Counted from the stretch's first letter, positions 8,201 to 13,799 are shown. The stretch: DNA of 13,799 bases from OLB6 sp964493635 (GCA_964493635.1 CAZBOW010000037.1:1-13799), one strand, 5' to 3'. The notes: generated by a model from the sequence alone, not told the origin. Numbers and translations: made by a program.

Positions 8201-10854
8201 GTTACTGCGCCGTCGGCAAGTTTCGACGTGGTAACAGCACCATCGGCCAATGCCATTGTTGTAACAGCGCCGTTGGCAAGCGTTGGGTTGGGATAGCTAC
8301 CACTCAGCACTCCACCGGCAGCACCTCCTGGCTGTACGCCAGTGATGGTAACGTTGGCAGCATGTGTCAGGCGACCTTGTGCATCAACGGTGAATTGGCC
8401 CACCTGTGTGGATGTGCCGTAGGTGCTGGACACGACGGTTGTGTTTGCAAGTTTTTCGGCTGTGATGGCACCAGCAGCAACCTTGGCTGTGGTAATAGCA
8501 CCATCAACAACGTGATCGGTACCAACGGAGGCAATGGCGAGTTTGTCCGACGTGACCGCTCCATCAGCAAGCTTCGCCGTGGTTACGGCACCATCGGTGA
8601 TCGAAGCCGTTGTTACGGCATTGACGGCCAGCGTTGGATTCGGGTACGATCCTGCGAGGGCTCCACCGGCAGCGCCACCAGGAAGAACACCGGAGATCGT
8701 AACGTTGGCAGCCTGCGTGAGACGACCTTGTGCATCAACGGTGAACTGGCCTACCTGCGTGGATGAACCATAGGTGCCAGTAGATACCGACGTATTCGCG
8801 AGTTTATCCGCCGTGACTGCACCATCGGCAAGCTTCGCCGTGCCAACGGCACCGTCGGCTAGTTTGGCCGCCGTAACGGAGGCATCAGCCAGCTTAGCAC
8901 TTGTCACAGCTCCGTCAGCAATAGCCAACGTGGTGACAGCATTGTTTGCAAGCGTTGGGTTAGGATAGGTTCCCGAGAGAACGCCACCAGCAGCACCACC
9001 AGGCACAACGCCAGCGATCGTGACGTTCGCGGCTTGTGTAAGTCTGCCTTGAGCATCCACCGTGAATTGACCTACTTGGGTCGACGAGCCATACGTGCCT
9101 GTTGCAACGCTTGTGTTGGCAAGCTTGTCGGCGGTGATTGCACCGTTGGCAATCTTCGTGGACGTTACGGCACCGTCAGCAAGCTTGGCAGTGGTAACCG
9201 ATCCGTCAGCCAGCTTGGACGTCGTGATCGAGAGGTCCATGATCTTCGACGTTGTAATGGCGTTATTCTCGATCGAGATGTTCGTTACCGAGTTGGGCGC
9301 CAGTGTTGGGTTAGGATACGATCCCGTGAGTGCTCCGCCTGCACCACCACCTGGCAAAACGCCAGAAATGGTAATGTTTGCCGCCTGCGTTACCCGTCCC
9401 TTGGCATCTACCGTGAACTGGCCCACCTGTGTGGAGGTACCGTATGTGCCAGCAGAAACGGCAGTATTGGCCAGCTTATCGGCCGTTACGGATCCGTCGG
9501 CAAGCTTATCGGTCGTGACAGCGCCGTTGGCGAGCTTGGAGGTTGTGACTGCGCCGTCGGCCAGTTTCACCGTTGTCACCGAACCGTCGGCCAAGTTCAT
9601 CGTGGTGACGGCACCAGGAGCAATGTTAACCGACGTAACAGCGTTTTCGGCCAGCGTTGGGTTAGGATAGGTTCCGCTAAGCACGCCACCAGCAGATCCA
9701 CCCGGAGTAACACCAGTGATCAGCACATTGGTTGCTTGGGTTACGCGTCCCTGATCATCCACTGATACCTGCGCCACGTGTGTGGGAGTGCCGTAGATAC
9801 CAGCTGTGACACCAGTACGGCTGAGCTTGTCGCTAGTAACTGATCCATCGGCGAGTTTATCGCCACTAACGGAGCCGTTTGCAATCTTATCGCCGGTGAC
9901 AGCGCCGTCGGCCAATTTCGGAGTAGTGACGTTGCCGTCAGCAATCTTCGCCGTCGTTACGGCATCATCTGCAAGCTTGTTGGATGTGACTGCTCCAGTG
10001 GCAAGTTTCGCCGTTGTGACGGCAGATGCACCGATCGATGGATTGGGGTAGGTACCCGCGAGGTCACCGCCGGCATTTCCACCCGGTTCAACACCTCGGA
10101 TATCGACCTCGGTAGCCGAGACAACACGTCCTTGAGCATCAACCGTTACCACGGCACTTTTGGTTGGGCCACCAACGGGTCCTAGGCGACCTGCATGGAG
10201 ATCCTCCAGCTCAGCACCGGTGATTGAGTTTTCTTTGATCACCACCTGGAGGTTATCAAGGTCGCCACTGATGTCGATCTTCGACGAGTCAGCCGTGCCA
10301 ACGCCCCCTACCTTCGAGGCACTAATCTTGCCCGTGGCAGTATTGTTGATGGCCGTGATCAGAACGTCACCCATGTCCTTGGCAGCGTCGCCGATCCCCT
10401 TACGGATTGAATCAGCTACTTCTTCGGTTACACCAAATGCCATGGATGCTGTAGCAGCGTGTGCTGCATTGAGAGCGTAGGGCACCGAGGTGAGGAACGT
10501 ACGAGGTTCTTGCTCTGTTCTACCGTCCACGGACAGTGCCAGCCAGTAGAACCGGTCGAACGGGATCGTGAGCGGTGTCTGATCGCCAAACACCACGCCG
10601 AAGACGCCGCCGCGAGTAATTACGGTGTGCTGCTCCGACCATACTGGCGTTCCGCCGGTTGGCTCGGTGTACAGGTGGAAGTCGACTGTCCACGAACTAT
10701 CACATACGGGAATACCCGTAGTGTCGATGATGACACCTTGGTAGGTGATGTTCAGGGGAATACCCTGCTGAGCATCAGCTGTCGTGGCAAGTACGCCAAC
10801 TAAGCCGAGTGAGCAGAGGAATCGGAGGGAGCGGGCGTACCAACGTCCTGCCAT
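5230..10854 (-). CDS. Giant tail-fibre-like repeat surface protein
   Basis: This protein of about 1,874 residues starts at the ATG at 10854, which has GGAG seven bases upstream and a signal peptide (residues 1-28, TTADAQ). The frame extends to a GTG at 10917, which would bury the signal. Residues about 30-150 form an N-terminal domain (ITYQGVIIDTTG, GGVFGVVFGDQTP, FYWLALSVDG, TSVPYALNAAHAA) often seen in exported Bacteroidota proteins with fibre repeats. Residues about 255-1,690 hold 19 copies of a motif like AGGDLTGTYPNPTL, linked by strands such as TQVAQVTVDAKGRVTNA. The first ten blocks, apart from the eighth, also carry runs of a decapeptide like AVTTAKLADG. The C-terminal 170 or so residues are non-repetitive and resemble phage fibre tips (NGRIIILLNQSGKLITF, FIYSTTLSRWILM). 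There is no T9SS tail. A long beta-structured surface fibre or adhesin is inferred. It is the first gene of a three-gene operon. Confidence 0.85.
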   Translation of the reverse strand: MAGRWYARSLRFLCSLGLVGVLATTADAQQGIPLNITYQGVIIDTTGIPVCDSSWTVDFHLYTEPTGGTPVWSEQHTVITRGGVFGVVFGDQTPLTIPFDRFYWLALSVDGRTEQEPRTFLTSVPYALNAAHAATASMAFGVTEEVADSIRKGIGDAAKDMGDVLITAINNTATGKISASKVGGVGTADSSKIDISGDLDNLQVVIKENSITGAELEDLHAGRLGPVGGPTKSAVVTVDAQGRVVSATEVDIRGVEPGGNAGGDLAGTYPNPSIGASAVTTAKLATGAVTSNKLADDAVTTAKIADGNVTTPKLADGAVTGDKIANGSVSGDKLADGSVTSDKLSRTGVTAGIYGTPTHVAQVSVDDQGRVTQATNVLITGVTPGGSAGGVLSGTYPNPTLAENAVTSVNIAPGAVTTMNLADGSVTTVKLADGAVTTSKLANGAVTTDKLADGSVTADKLANTAVSAGTYGTSTQVGQFTVDAKGRVTQAANITISGVLPGGGAGGALTGSYPNPTLAPNSVTNISIENNAITTSKIMDLSITTSKLADGSVTTAKLADGAVTSTKIANGAITADKLANTSVATGTYGSSTQVGQFTVDAQGRLTQAANVTIAGVVPGGAAGGVLSGTYPNPTLANNAVTTLAIADGAVTSAKLADASVTAAKLADGAVGTAKLADGAVTADKLANTSVSTGTYGSSTQVGQFTVDAQGRLTQAANVTISGVLPGGAAGGALAGSYPNPTLAVNAVTTASITDGAVTTAKLADGAVTSDKLAIASVGTDHVVDGAITTAKVAAGAITAEKLANTTVVSSTYGTSTQVGQFTVDAQGRLTHAANVTITGVQPGGAAGGVLSGSYPNPTLANGAVTTMALADGAVTTSKLADGAVTGDKLENSGVTANTYGSSTQVAQVTVDAKGRVTNAGNVTISGVLPGGAAGGDLSGTYPNPTLADGAVTTAKIANGSVTGDKLENSGATAGTYGSSTQVAQVTVDAKGRVTNAGNVTISGVIPGGAAGGDLTGTYPSPALAPTGVTAGTYGTGLSIPQITLDAKGRVVAATTVSITGASPTGTAGGALAGTYPNPGLADNAVTTSKIADGSVTGTKLENSGVSNGTYGSSTQVAQVTVDAKGRVTNAMNITISGVAPGGAAGGDLAGTYPNPTLANGAVTTAKIADGNITGAKLENSGATAGTYGSATQVAQVTVDAKGRVTTAANVTISGVTPGGTAGGDLAGTYPNPSVAGIQGRDISTAAPNNNDVLTWSTANNRWEPVAVSGSPTGAAGGDLAGTYPNPTLAASGVTANTYGNATQVAQVTVDAKGRVTNATNVTITGVTPGGAAGGDLTGSYPNPTLPTTGVVAATYGSSTQVAQVTVDAKGRVTNATNVTISGVTPGGSAGGDLTGTYPNPTLPTTGVTAATYGSATQVAQVTVDAKGRVTNAGNVTISGVTPGGAAGGDLTGTYPSPSVSGIQGRAVSTSAPSNNDVLVWNATSAVWEPSAVSGSPTGAAGGDLTGTYPNPTLAPTGVTANTYGSATQVAQVTVDAKGRVTNASNVTISGVTPGGAAGGDLAGTYPNPTLGLTGVTANTYGSATQVPQVTIDAKGRVTNATNVTISGVTPGGAAGGDLTGTYPNPTLAASGVTANTYGSATQVAQVTVDAKGRVTSASNVTISGVTPGGTAGGDLSGTYPNPTVDGLQGRSVHSGAPNNNDVLTWNTTNNRWEPAAVTASASSIGGYSVTSPLNPNDGDALIYDSGTNKWVAQSPTAEISKFILSEGTNIDVDALRGGTTEINDINISAHAFFRITNATANTSINGIDNGENGRIIILLNQSGKLITFINEDGASAADNRFILGAPSKGIGDESVATFIYSTTLSRWILMSTTN
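5791..6465. repeat. 675-bp higher-order repeat, copy B
   Basis: This is the second 225-residue block, running from GIQGRAVS to just before GLQGRSVH, with the same order of sub-units as copy A and no insertion or deletion in overall length. A third QGR/NNDVL/RWEP junction follows it (about 5690-5790) and leads into the unique C-terminal domain. Confidence 0.8.
6466..7140. repeat. 675-bp higher-order repeat, copy A
   Basis: Within the giant gene, the segment from GIQGRDIS to just before GIQGRAVS is 225 residues. It holds one QGR/NNDVL/RWEP junction followed by four TYPNP-type motifs. The next segment repeats this architecture with identical length, which points to a block duplication. Confidence 0.8.
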
Positions 10855-10861
10855 GTGAGAA

Positions 10862-10865
10862 CTCC
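10862..10865 (-). promoter_or_regulatory. Shine-Dalgarno site of the giant repeat protein
   Basis: GGAG on the minus strand lies seven bases before the ATG at 10854. This is one of the few convincing ribosome binding sites in the window, and it decides the start in favour of 10854 over the GTG at 10917. Confidence 0.7.
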
Positions 10866-10916
10866 AGAGAGATGTACGATATGCAGTTATGTTTGACGTA
10901 TCGAATAAAACGGCCA

Positions 10917-10924
10917 CAAACGTA
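10917..10924 (-). promoter_or_regulatory. Candidate Bacteroidota-type -7 element
   Basis: The minus strand reads TACGTTTG, matching the TAnnTTTG consensus known for Bacteroidota promoters. It would place the transcript start about 55 bases before the ATG of the giant repeat protein. I found no good -33 TTG partner, so this is tentative. Confidence 0.3.
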
Positions 10925-10993
10925 CGAATAGCGATGGTGGGTCGCTGTGGAAAAGTTGTCTTTGTACAGATGATTACGTAGTTCTACTGAATC

Positions 10994-11383
10994 ATGAGAC
11001 TCCCCATAGTATCGAATACGTTCTCACGGCTGGTCTGGTCGGTCCTCCTGACGTCAGCTGGGGCAGCGCACCTTCTTCTACCTCATCCGTTTGTCGCCTA
11101 CTATCCCTCATACCTGCCGTGGCCCGAGCAAATGGTCCTCGTGTCGGGCGTGGTAGAGCTCATTCTTGCCGCCCTTCTGTGGGTACAGGCCCTTCAGCGG
11201 CCTGTGTGGCTGACAATCACCTCCCTGATGGCCATCTACACTCTGGTGCATGTGTATGTGATCACCGATTATGCCACCATCGAGCACCCGGATTTGGCCA
11301 TACCGTTATGGCTGGCTTGGGTTCGCCTTCCTCTGCAGGGAGTGTTGATTGGATGGGCAGCTCGGGAGTATCGGCGGGGCTGA
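10994..11383 (+). CDS. DoxX-like four-helix membrane protein
   Basis: The 129-residue product has four hydrophobic segments at about residues 12-30, 46-65, 70-91 and 103-122. The pattern of a first helix ending in GAAHLLLPHPF, then YLPWPEQMVLVSGVVELILAALL, closely follows small DoxX-family proteins (a GxxHF-type start, a PPYLPWP-type loop and a SGxxEixLG-type second helix). Members sit in the inner membrane. Some are linked to thiosulfate or quinone redox chemistry, but most have no known role, so the activity here is open. It is divergent from the giant repeat gene. Its stop codon TGA shares its last two bases with a palindromic element. A second small membrane protein follows 76 bp downstream on the same strand. 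No strong Shine-Dalgarno site is seen. Confidence 0.75.
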   Translation: MRLPIVSNTFSRLVWSVLLTSAGAAHLLLPHPFVAYYPSYLPWPEQMVLVSGVVELILAALLWVQALQRPVWLTITSLMAIYTLVHVYVITDYATIEHPDLAIPLWLAWVRLPLQGVLIGWAAREYRRG

Positions 11384-11451
11384 TGCCGGGAAAACCTTTG
11401 CCGGGAGAATTGCCGGGAAAAGGTTTTCCCGGCAACTCTCCCGGCGTCATC
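11382..11451. repeat. 70-bp palindromic element, copy 1
   Basis: The element holds several GCCGGGA iterations and a long hairpin: arms 11400-11421 and 11424-11445 pair over 22 bp with one mismatch (A opposite C) around GG. An alternative 12-bp stem pairs GCCGGGAAAACC near 11385 with GGTTTTCCCGGC near 11422, so two folds exclude each other. It lies between two co-directional membrane-protein genes, from the stop codon of the first to nine bases before the ATG of the second. A REP-like interspersed repeat is the best description. It could also act as an attenuator or terminator. Confidence 0.9.
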
Positions 11452-11459
11452 TTTGTACG

Positions 11460-11867
11460 ATGCATACAACAACCACCCGCCCCTGGCTAGGAACCGTCCT
11501 GAAGGTTGCAGCGGTATACAACCTTGCATGGGGTGCCTGGCAAATTCTGGCTCCTAGTACGTTTTTCTCCGTCATGGGCATGGAACCCGTCAACTACCTG
11601 ATGATCTGGCAAGGTCTTGGCATGGTCATTGGTCTGTACGGAATCGCCTATTATTGGGCATCGTTCGACTACATCCGCCATTGGCCGATTGTTGCCATAG
11701 GTTTGATGGGTAAGGTATTTGGCCCGATAGGGTTCATCTATAACATTGCACTCGGTACAGCCCCATCCAGCTTCGGATACACCTTGATCCCGAATGACCT
11801 CCTGTGGTGGATTCCCTTCACCATAATGCTGCTGGATGCCAAGAAGGCTGGCTTTCCACTCCGATAA
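11460..11867 (+). CDS. Small four-helix integral membrane protein
   Basis: The 135-residue product starts at the ATG at 11460. The frame is open further upstream, but that part only reads through the palindromic element and the end of the preceding gene. Four hydrophobic segments lie at about residues 12-32, 43-67, 75-97 and 112-126. Conserved-looking features are YNLAWGAWQIL in helix 1, IWQGLGMVIGLYG in helix 2, RHWPIVAIGLMGKVFGPIG in helix 3 and NDLLWWIPF in helix 4. I recall similar uncharacterised membrane proteins in Bacteroidota and relatives, but I know no tested function. Its size and topology resemble the DoxX-like protein just upstream, with which it may be co-transcribed if the intervening palindrome does not terminate transcription. 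Confidence 0.75.
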   Translation: MHTTTTRPWLGTVLKVAAVYNLAWGAWQILAPSTFFSVMGMEPVNYLMIWQGLGMVIGLYGIAYYWASFDYIRHWPIVAIGLMGKVFGPIGFIYNIALGTAPSSFGYTLIPNDLLWWIPFTIMLLDAKKAGFPLR

Positions 11868-11894
11868 CCCAACTATTTATTCAGGAACACACCT

Positions 11895-12692
11895 ATGGCG
11901 GCTTTTGGCATCTCGCGTCAGCTTCTCGCGTTTGGGGTCGCAGCGATTCTTTCGGTTACGGGAGCAGCCGCTCAAGGCTGGCTGACCACACTAGGGGGCA
12001 GCAAAGAGGATATCGTCCACGATGTACTGCCCACCACTGACGGTGGCTCGGTACTGACGGGGTATACGTTGTCGAACGACGGCGACTTCGCAGGAATGAA
12101 CCGCGGCAATAGGGATGTCTTCATCTTCAAGCTTGCCGCTTCTGGTGAGATTGCCTGGAAAAAGATGTTTGGTGGCAGTGCCGAGGATGTCGCCAATGCA
12201 ATTGCTCCCACAGCCGATGGTGGCTTTATTGTCGTAGGCCACTCCTTTTCCAACGATGGGGACCTACAGGGCGTCAACCTCGGCCAGAGCGACATCCTTG
12301 TTGTGAAGGTATCGTCGCAGGGGGCTGTCCAGTGGAGTAAGGTGTACGGTGGTAGCGGTGAGGAGTCTGCAAGTTGTCTGGTTGTGCACTCAGATGGCAG
12401 TGTTGTCATCGCCGGTTACACCACGTCGAATGACTCTGACTTCGGGTGGATGAATCGTGGTGAGCGCGACGTGTTCGTTCTGAAGATCAACAACCGCGGA
12501 GAATTGCTGTGGACCAAAACCTTTGGCGGTAGCGATACCGAGATTGCGACCCACATGGTACCGTCGGCGCAAAATGGCGTGGTCGTAACAGGCTACACGT
12601 CGTCCGAGGATGGGGACTTTGCCAACATCAACAAAGGGATCGTGGGCGTGTTTGCGATTAAACTGGATGCGGTGGGTAGTGCGTCAAAATAG
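11895..12692 (+). CDS. Secreted four-repeat beta-propeller-type protein
   Basis: The 265-residue product has a signal peptide (cleavage AAAQ near residue 26) and four consecutive repeats starting at residues 33, 92, 151 and 210. The first three are exactly 59 residues. Each has the form GGS.ED....., DGG...GY..SNDGD, a Gly/Arg/Asp turn, DVF..K....G and W.K.FGGS. This pattern is common in Bacteroidota secreted proteins, usually in many more copies and followed by a T9SS tail. Here the fourth repeat stops after 55 residues, without the W.K.F strand, and no sorting tail follows. The N-terminal GWLTTLGGS can supply the missing strand, as in propeller ring closure, so the protein may be complete. 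AGGA lies eight bases before the ATG. A palindromic element begins ten bases after the stop. No catalytic motif is visible. Confidence 0.8.
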   Translation: MAAFGISRQLLAFGVAAILSVTGAAAQGWLTTLGGSKEDIVHDVLPTTDGGSVLTGYTLSNDGDFAGMNRGNRDVFIFKLAASGEIAWKKMFGGSAEDVANAIAPTADGGFIVVGHSFSNDGDLQGVNLGQSDILVVKVSSQGAVQWSKVYGGSGEESASCLVVHSDGSVVIAGYTTSNDSDFGWMNRGERDVFVLKINNRGELLWTKTFGGSDTEIATHMVPSAQNGVVVTGYTSSEDGDFANINKGIVGVFAIKLDAVGSASK

Positions 12693-12701
12693 CCGGCGTA
12701 G

Positions 12702-12771
12702 GATGACGCCGGGAAAACCTTTGCCGGGAGAGTTGCCGGGAAAAGGTTTTCCCGGCAACTCTCCCGGCATC
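12702..12771. repeat. 70-bp palindromic element, copy 2
   Basis: The core matches copy 1 at 11382-11451 almost base for base. Here the hairpin arms (12723-12744 and 12747-12768) pair perfectly over 22 bp around GG. Just to its left, CCGGCGT (12693-12699) and ACGCCGG (12706-12712) form a further 7-bp stem that overlaps the element. It sits between the convergent ends of the propeller-type gene (stop 12692) and the histone-like gene (stop 12777), a position that suits a bidirectional terminator. Confidence 0.9.
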
Positions 12772-12776
12772 GTTTA

Positions 12777-12950
12777 TCACTTCTCTTTATCAGCTGCAAT
12801 CGACGCCTTATTGTACGGCGTGATCAGCTTCTTGATACCGTTTGCTGCCTTCCGGGCTTGTGCTGCACCTTTTTTGGTGGTGGCATTGTGGCCTTCCTGA
12901 AACTGAGCGACGAGCGTCATGATCTGCTCGTAAATCTCCTGCTTTGTCAT
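12777..12950 (-). CDS. Short histone H1-like basic protein
   Basis: A 57-residue reading frame on the minus strand starts at the ATG at 12950 and ends at the TGA at 12779-12777. It begins MTKQEIYEQIMTLVAQF. The central part has KKGAAQARKAANGIKKLI and then TPYNKASIAADKEK. The amphipathic first helix, followed by a basic Ala/Lys/Arg stretch with an AAxARKAxxxIKKL pattern, matches the small histone H1-like (Hc1-type) proteins that are widespread in Bacteroidota and Chlamydiae and bind DNA non-specifically. A role in nucleoid packing is inferred from the family. A weak ribosome binding site (AGGG) lies seven bases before the ATG. The gene stands alone, downstream of the pirin gene on the same strand, with its own candidate promoter. 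Confidence 0.75.
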   Translation of the reverse strand: MTKQEIYEQIMTLVAQFQEGHNATTKKGAAQARKAANGIKKLITPYNKASIAADKEK

Positions 12951-13000
12951 TTCTGACCCTTTTGTGTAGAGTGAATACCTACAGCTTTAGCGCTGCATAA

Positions 13001-13029
13001 CATTCGATTATACCACTGAAAATCGAATG
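13001..13029. promoter_or_regulatory. 9-bp inverted repeat overlapping a candidate promoter
   Basis: CATTCGATT (13001-13009) and AATCGAATG (13021-13029) are perfect inverted repeats with an 11-bp spacer. They cover the -10 box and most of the spacer of the candidate promoter of the histone-like gene, as an operator would. An alternative is a terminator stem for the upstream pirin gene, but the stem is AT-rich and has no T-tract. Confidence 0.5.
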
Positions 13030-13034
13030 AACAA
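13007..13034 (-). promoter_or_regulatory. Candidate sigma-70-type promoter of the histone-like gene
   Basis: On the minus strand TTGTTC (13034-13029) and TATAAT (13012-13007) are 16 bp apart. This predicts a start near 13000 and a leader of about 50 bases before the ATG at 12950. The -10 box is perfect and the -35 box is fair. Confidence 0.45.
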
Positions 13035-13046
13035 CGTGCTTCTCCG

Positions 13047-13754
13047 CTACATATCCATGGGGACTTCGATAACTACGGCAACACTCGTTCCGTGCGACTG
13101 CAGCTGAACGGCAGCGACATCGGTAATGCCGATAGCATCCCGGCGCTGGAGAACATGTCCACTCACCGTCAGCTCGCCTTCGATGACAAAGACGAAAATC
13201 CCGGTGTCGATCCGACGTGGTTCGTAATCAACCTGGAAGCCATCGTCTATGGTTACCATCGACAACCATGCGCGTTGATGGATCCATAATGGTGTTCCTC
13301 CACCCTTTGGACCCACTACTGGCAAAATGACGTTTCGCTGTTGTTCAATCCGACGTTGATCGTACCGGGGCTCGACGTTCGGTGTATCCGGTATGATCCA
13401 GATCTGAAGAAATGCTACCTCGTCGGTCTCTGATCCGTTGTACTCCGAATGTGTTATTCCACTACCGGCCGACATCACTTGGATATCTCCAGGATGGAGG
13501 GACTCGGCGTGACCCATACTGTCCTGGTGCATCAGAATTCCGCGCAGCGGAATTGAGATGATCTCCATGTTGCGATGCGGGTGCTCGCCGAATCCTGAGC
13601 CCCCTGCCACCACATCGTCATTGAACACTCGTAGCATTCCAAATCTCATCCGGTCGGGATGCATGTAGGTTCCGAAGCTGAACAGGTGGTGGGTATCTAG
13701 CCAGCCATAGTTAGCATGGCCGCGCGTGTCGGCTTTGAAAAGGGTAGCATTCAT
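13047..13754 (-). CDS. Pirin/YhhW-family bicupin
   Basis: The 235-residue product is full length for the YhhW branch of the pirin family (about 230 residues). The N-terminal cupin shows FGEHPHRNMEIISIPLRG and GSGITHSEYNG, giving the expected metal ligands His58, His60, His102 and Glu104. The first segment GWLDTHHLFSFGTY is also typical. The second cupin (about residues 150-235) is shorter and ends AVVIEVPMDM, as usual. Some family members act as quercetin 2,3-dioxygenases and others as metal-dependent regulators or redox sensors, so the exact activity is open. It is cytoplasmic, with no signal peptide. There is no clear Shine-Dalgarno site. The minus-strand frame just upstream is open to the window edge in a way that could overlap the start (ATGA), so an operon partner may lie outside. 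Confidence 0.9.
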   Translation of the reverse strand: MNATLFKADTRGHANYGWLDTHHLFSFGTYMHPDRMRFGMLRVFNDDVVAGGSGFGEHPHRNMEIISIPLRGILMHQDSMGHAESLHPGDIQVMSAGSGITHSEYNGSETDEVAFLQIWIIPDTPNVEPRYDQRRIEQQRNVILPVVGPKGGGTPLWIHQRAWLSMVTIDDGFQVDYEPRRIDTGIFVFVIEGELTVSGHVLQRRDAIGITDVAAVQLQSHGTSVAVVIEVPMDM

Positions 13755-13799
13755 AGCAGTTTGTAGGGGGCTTTACACATGATGACACCAAGATTTCCA

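Larger units (their letters stand above)
5791..10100. repeat. Repeat array inside the giant surface-protein gene
   Basis: This stretch of the minus-strand gene is built from degenerate direct repeats. The main unit in its 3' half encodes 57 residues (171 bp), each with one TYPNP-type motif. I count 19 such motifs across the array. In the 5' half (about 7350-10050) the units are lengthened by runs of a 30-bp repeat encoding decapeptides like AVTTSKLADG. The runs have 7, 6, 6, 5, 6, 3, 2, 0, 2 and 2 copies from N- to C-terminus, then none. Synonymous differences are many, so the copies are not recent in general. Confidence 0.9.

Noticed and set aside
4960..9765. Several long plus-strand open frames (e.g. 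4960-6318, 6604-7671, 8134-8766, 9034-9765) opposite the giant repeat gene
   Set aside because: They mirror the repeats of the minus-strand gene, have no start signals, and their repeated composition is fully explained as antisense shadow of the TYPNP and decapeptide units.
5790..10100. Regular repeats that could suggest a CRISPR array
   Set aside because: The repeats are degenerate, multiples of three, and encode protein motifs. There are no unique spacers between identical short repeats and no cas genes.
10855..10917. Upstream GTG start for the giant protein
   Set aside because: It would add 21 residues before the signal peptide. The ATG at 10854 has a good Shine-Dalgarno site.
13755..13799. 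Possible gene starts or ends at the right edge: a plus-strand ATGATG at 13779 after a GGGGG run, and a minus-strand frame ending in a TGA that overlaps the pirin start
   Set aside because: About 45 bases are too few to tell which one is real. Neither is annotated.

Overview
The window looks like chromosomal DNA from a Bacteroidota-type bacterium, most likely a deep relative such as the Kapaibacteriota/Ignavibacteria lineages. This is inferred from two proteins with C-terminal domains like the type IX secretion system (T9SS) sorting tail, from the high share of exported proteins, and from the scarcity of strong Shine-Dalgarno sites. There are no RNA genes, transposases or integrases to place it more exactly. 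Eight of the ten genes encode exported or membrane proteins.

Left part (1-3490). A minus-strand gene fills 1-1499 and runs off the left edge. It encodes a lipoprotein with TPR-like helices whose signal-peptide core is built from a perfect 12-bp tandem repeat. Divergent from it, with start codons only about 33 bp apart, is a secreted glycine-rich protein (1533-3464) ending in a T9SS-like tail.

Middle (3491-10854). Three minus-strand genes are tightly packed and probably form one operon, read right to left: a giant repeat protein of about 1,874 residues with phage tail-fibre-like repeats, a T9SS-tailed secreted protein (stop-to-ATG gap 12 bp), and a predicted outer-membrane beta-barrel (gap 11 bp). 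The giant protein has at least three repeat scales: a 10-residue repeat (39 copies by my count), a 57-residue unit carrying a TYPNP-type motif (19 motif copies), and a 225-residue (675-bp) higher-order duplication.

Right part (10855-13799). Three plus-strand genes follow: a DoxX-like membrane protein, a second four-helix membrane protein, and a secreted protein made of four 59-residue propeller-type repeats. Two nearly identical copies of a 70-bp palindromic element lie at the ends of the first and third. A short minus-strand gene (12777-12950, 57 residues) encodes a histone-H1-like basic protein, with a candidate promoter overlapped by a 9-bp inverted repeat. A pirin/YhhW-type cupin closes the window.

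Together the left and middle regions look like a cell-surface module: secreted adhesin-like proteins, T9SS cargo, an outer-membrane barrel and a lipoprotein. The right region looks like ordinary housekeeping or stress functions decorated with interspersed palindromes. The most noteworthy signals are the paired palindromic elements, the tandem repeat inside a lipoprotein signal peptide, and the layered repeat structure of the giant protein. I saw no CRISPR array, defence system, tRNA, rRNA or integration site. No gene-free stretch exceeds about 140 bp.
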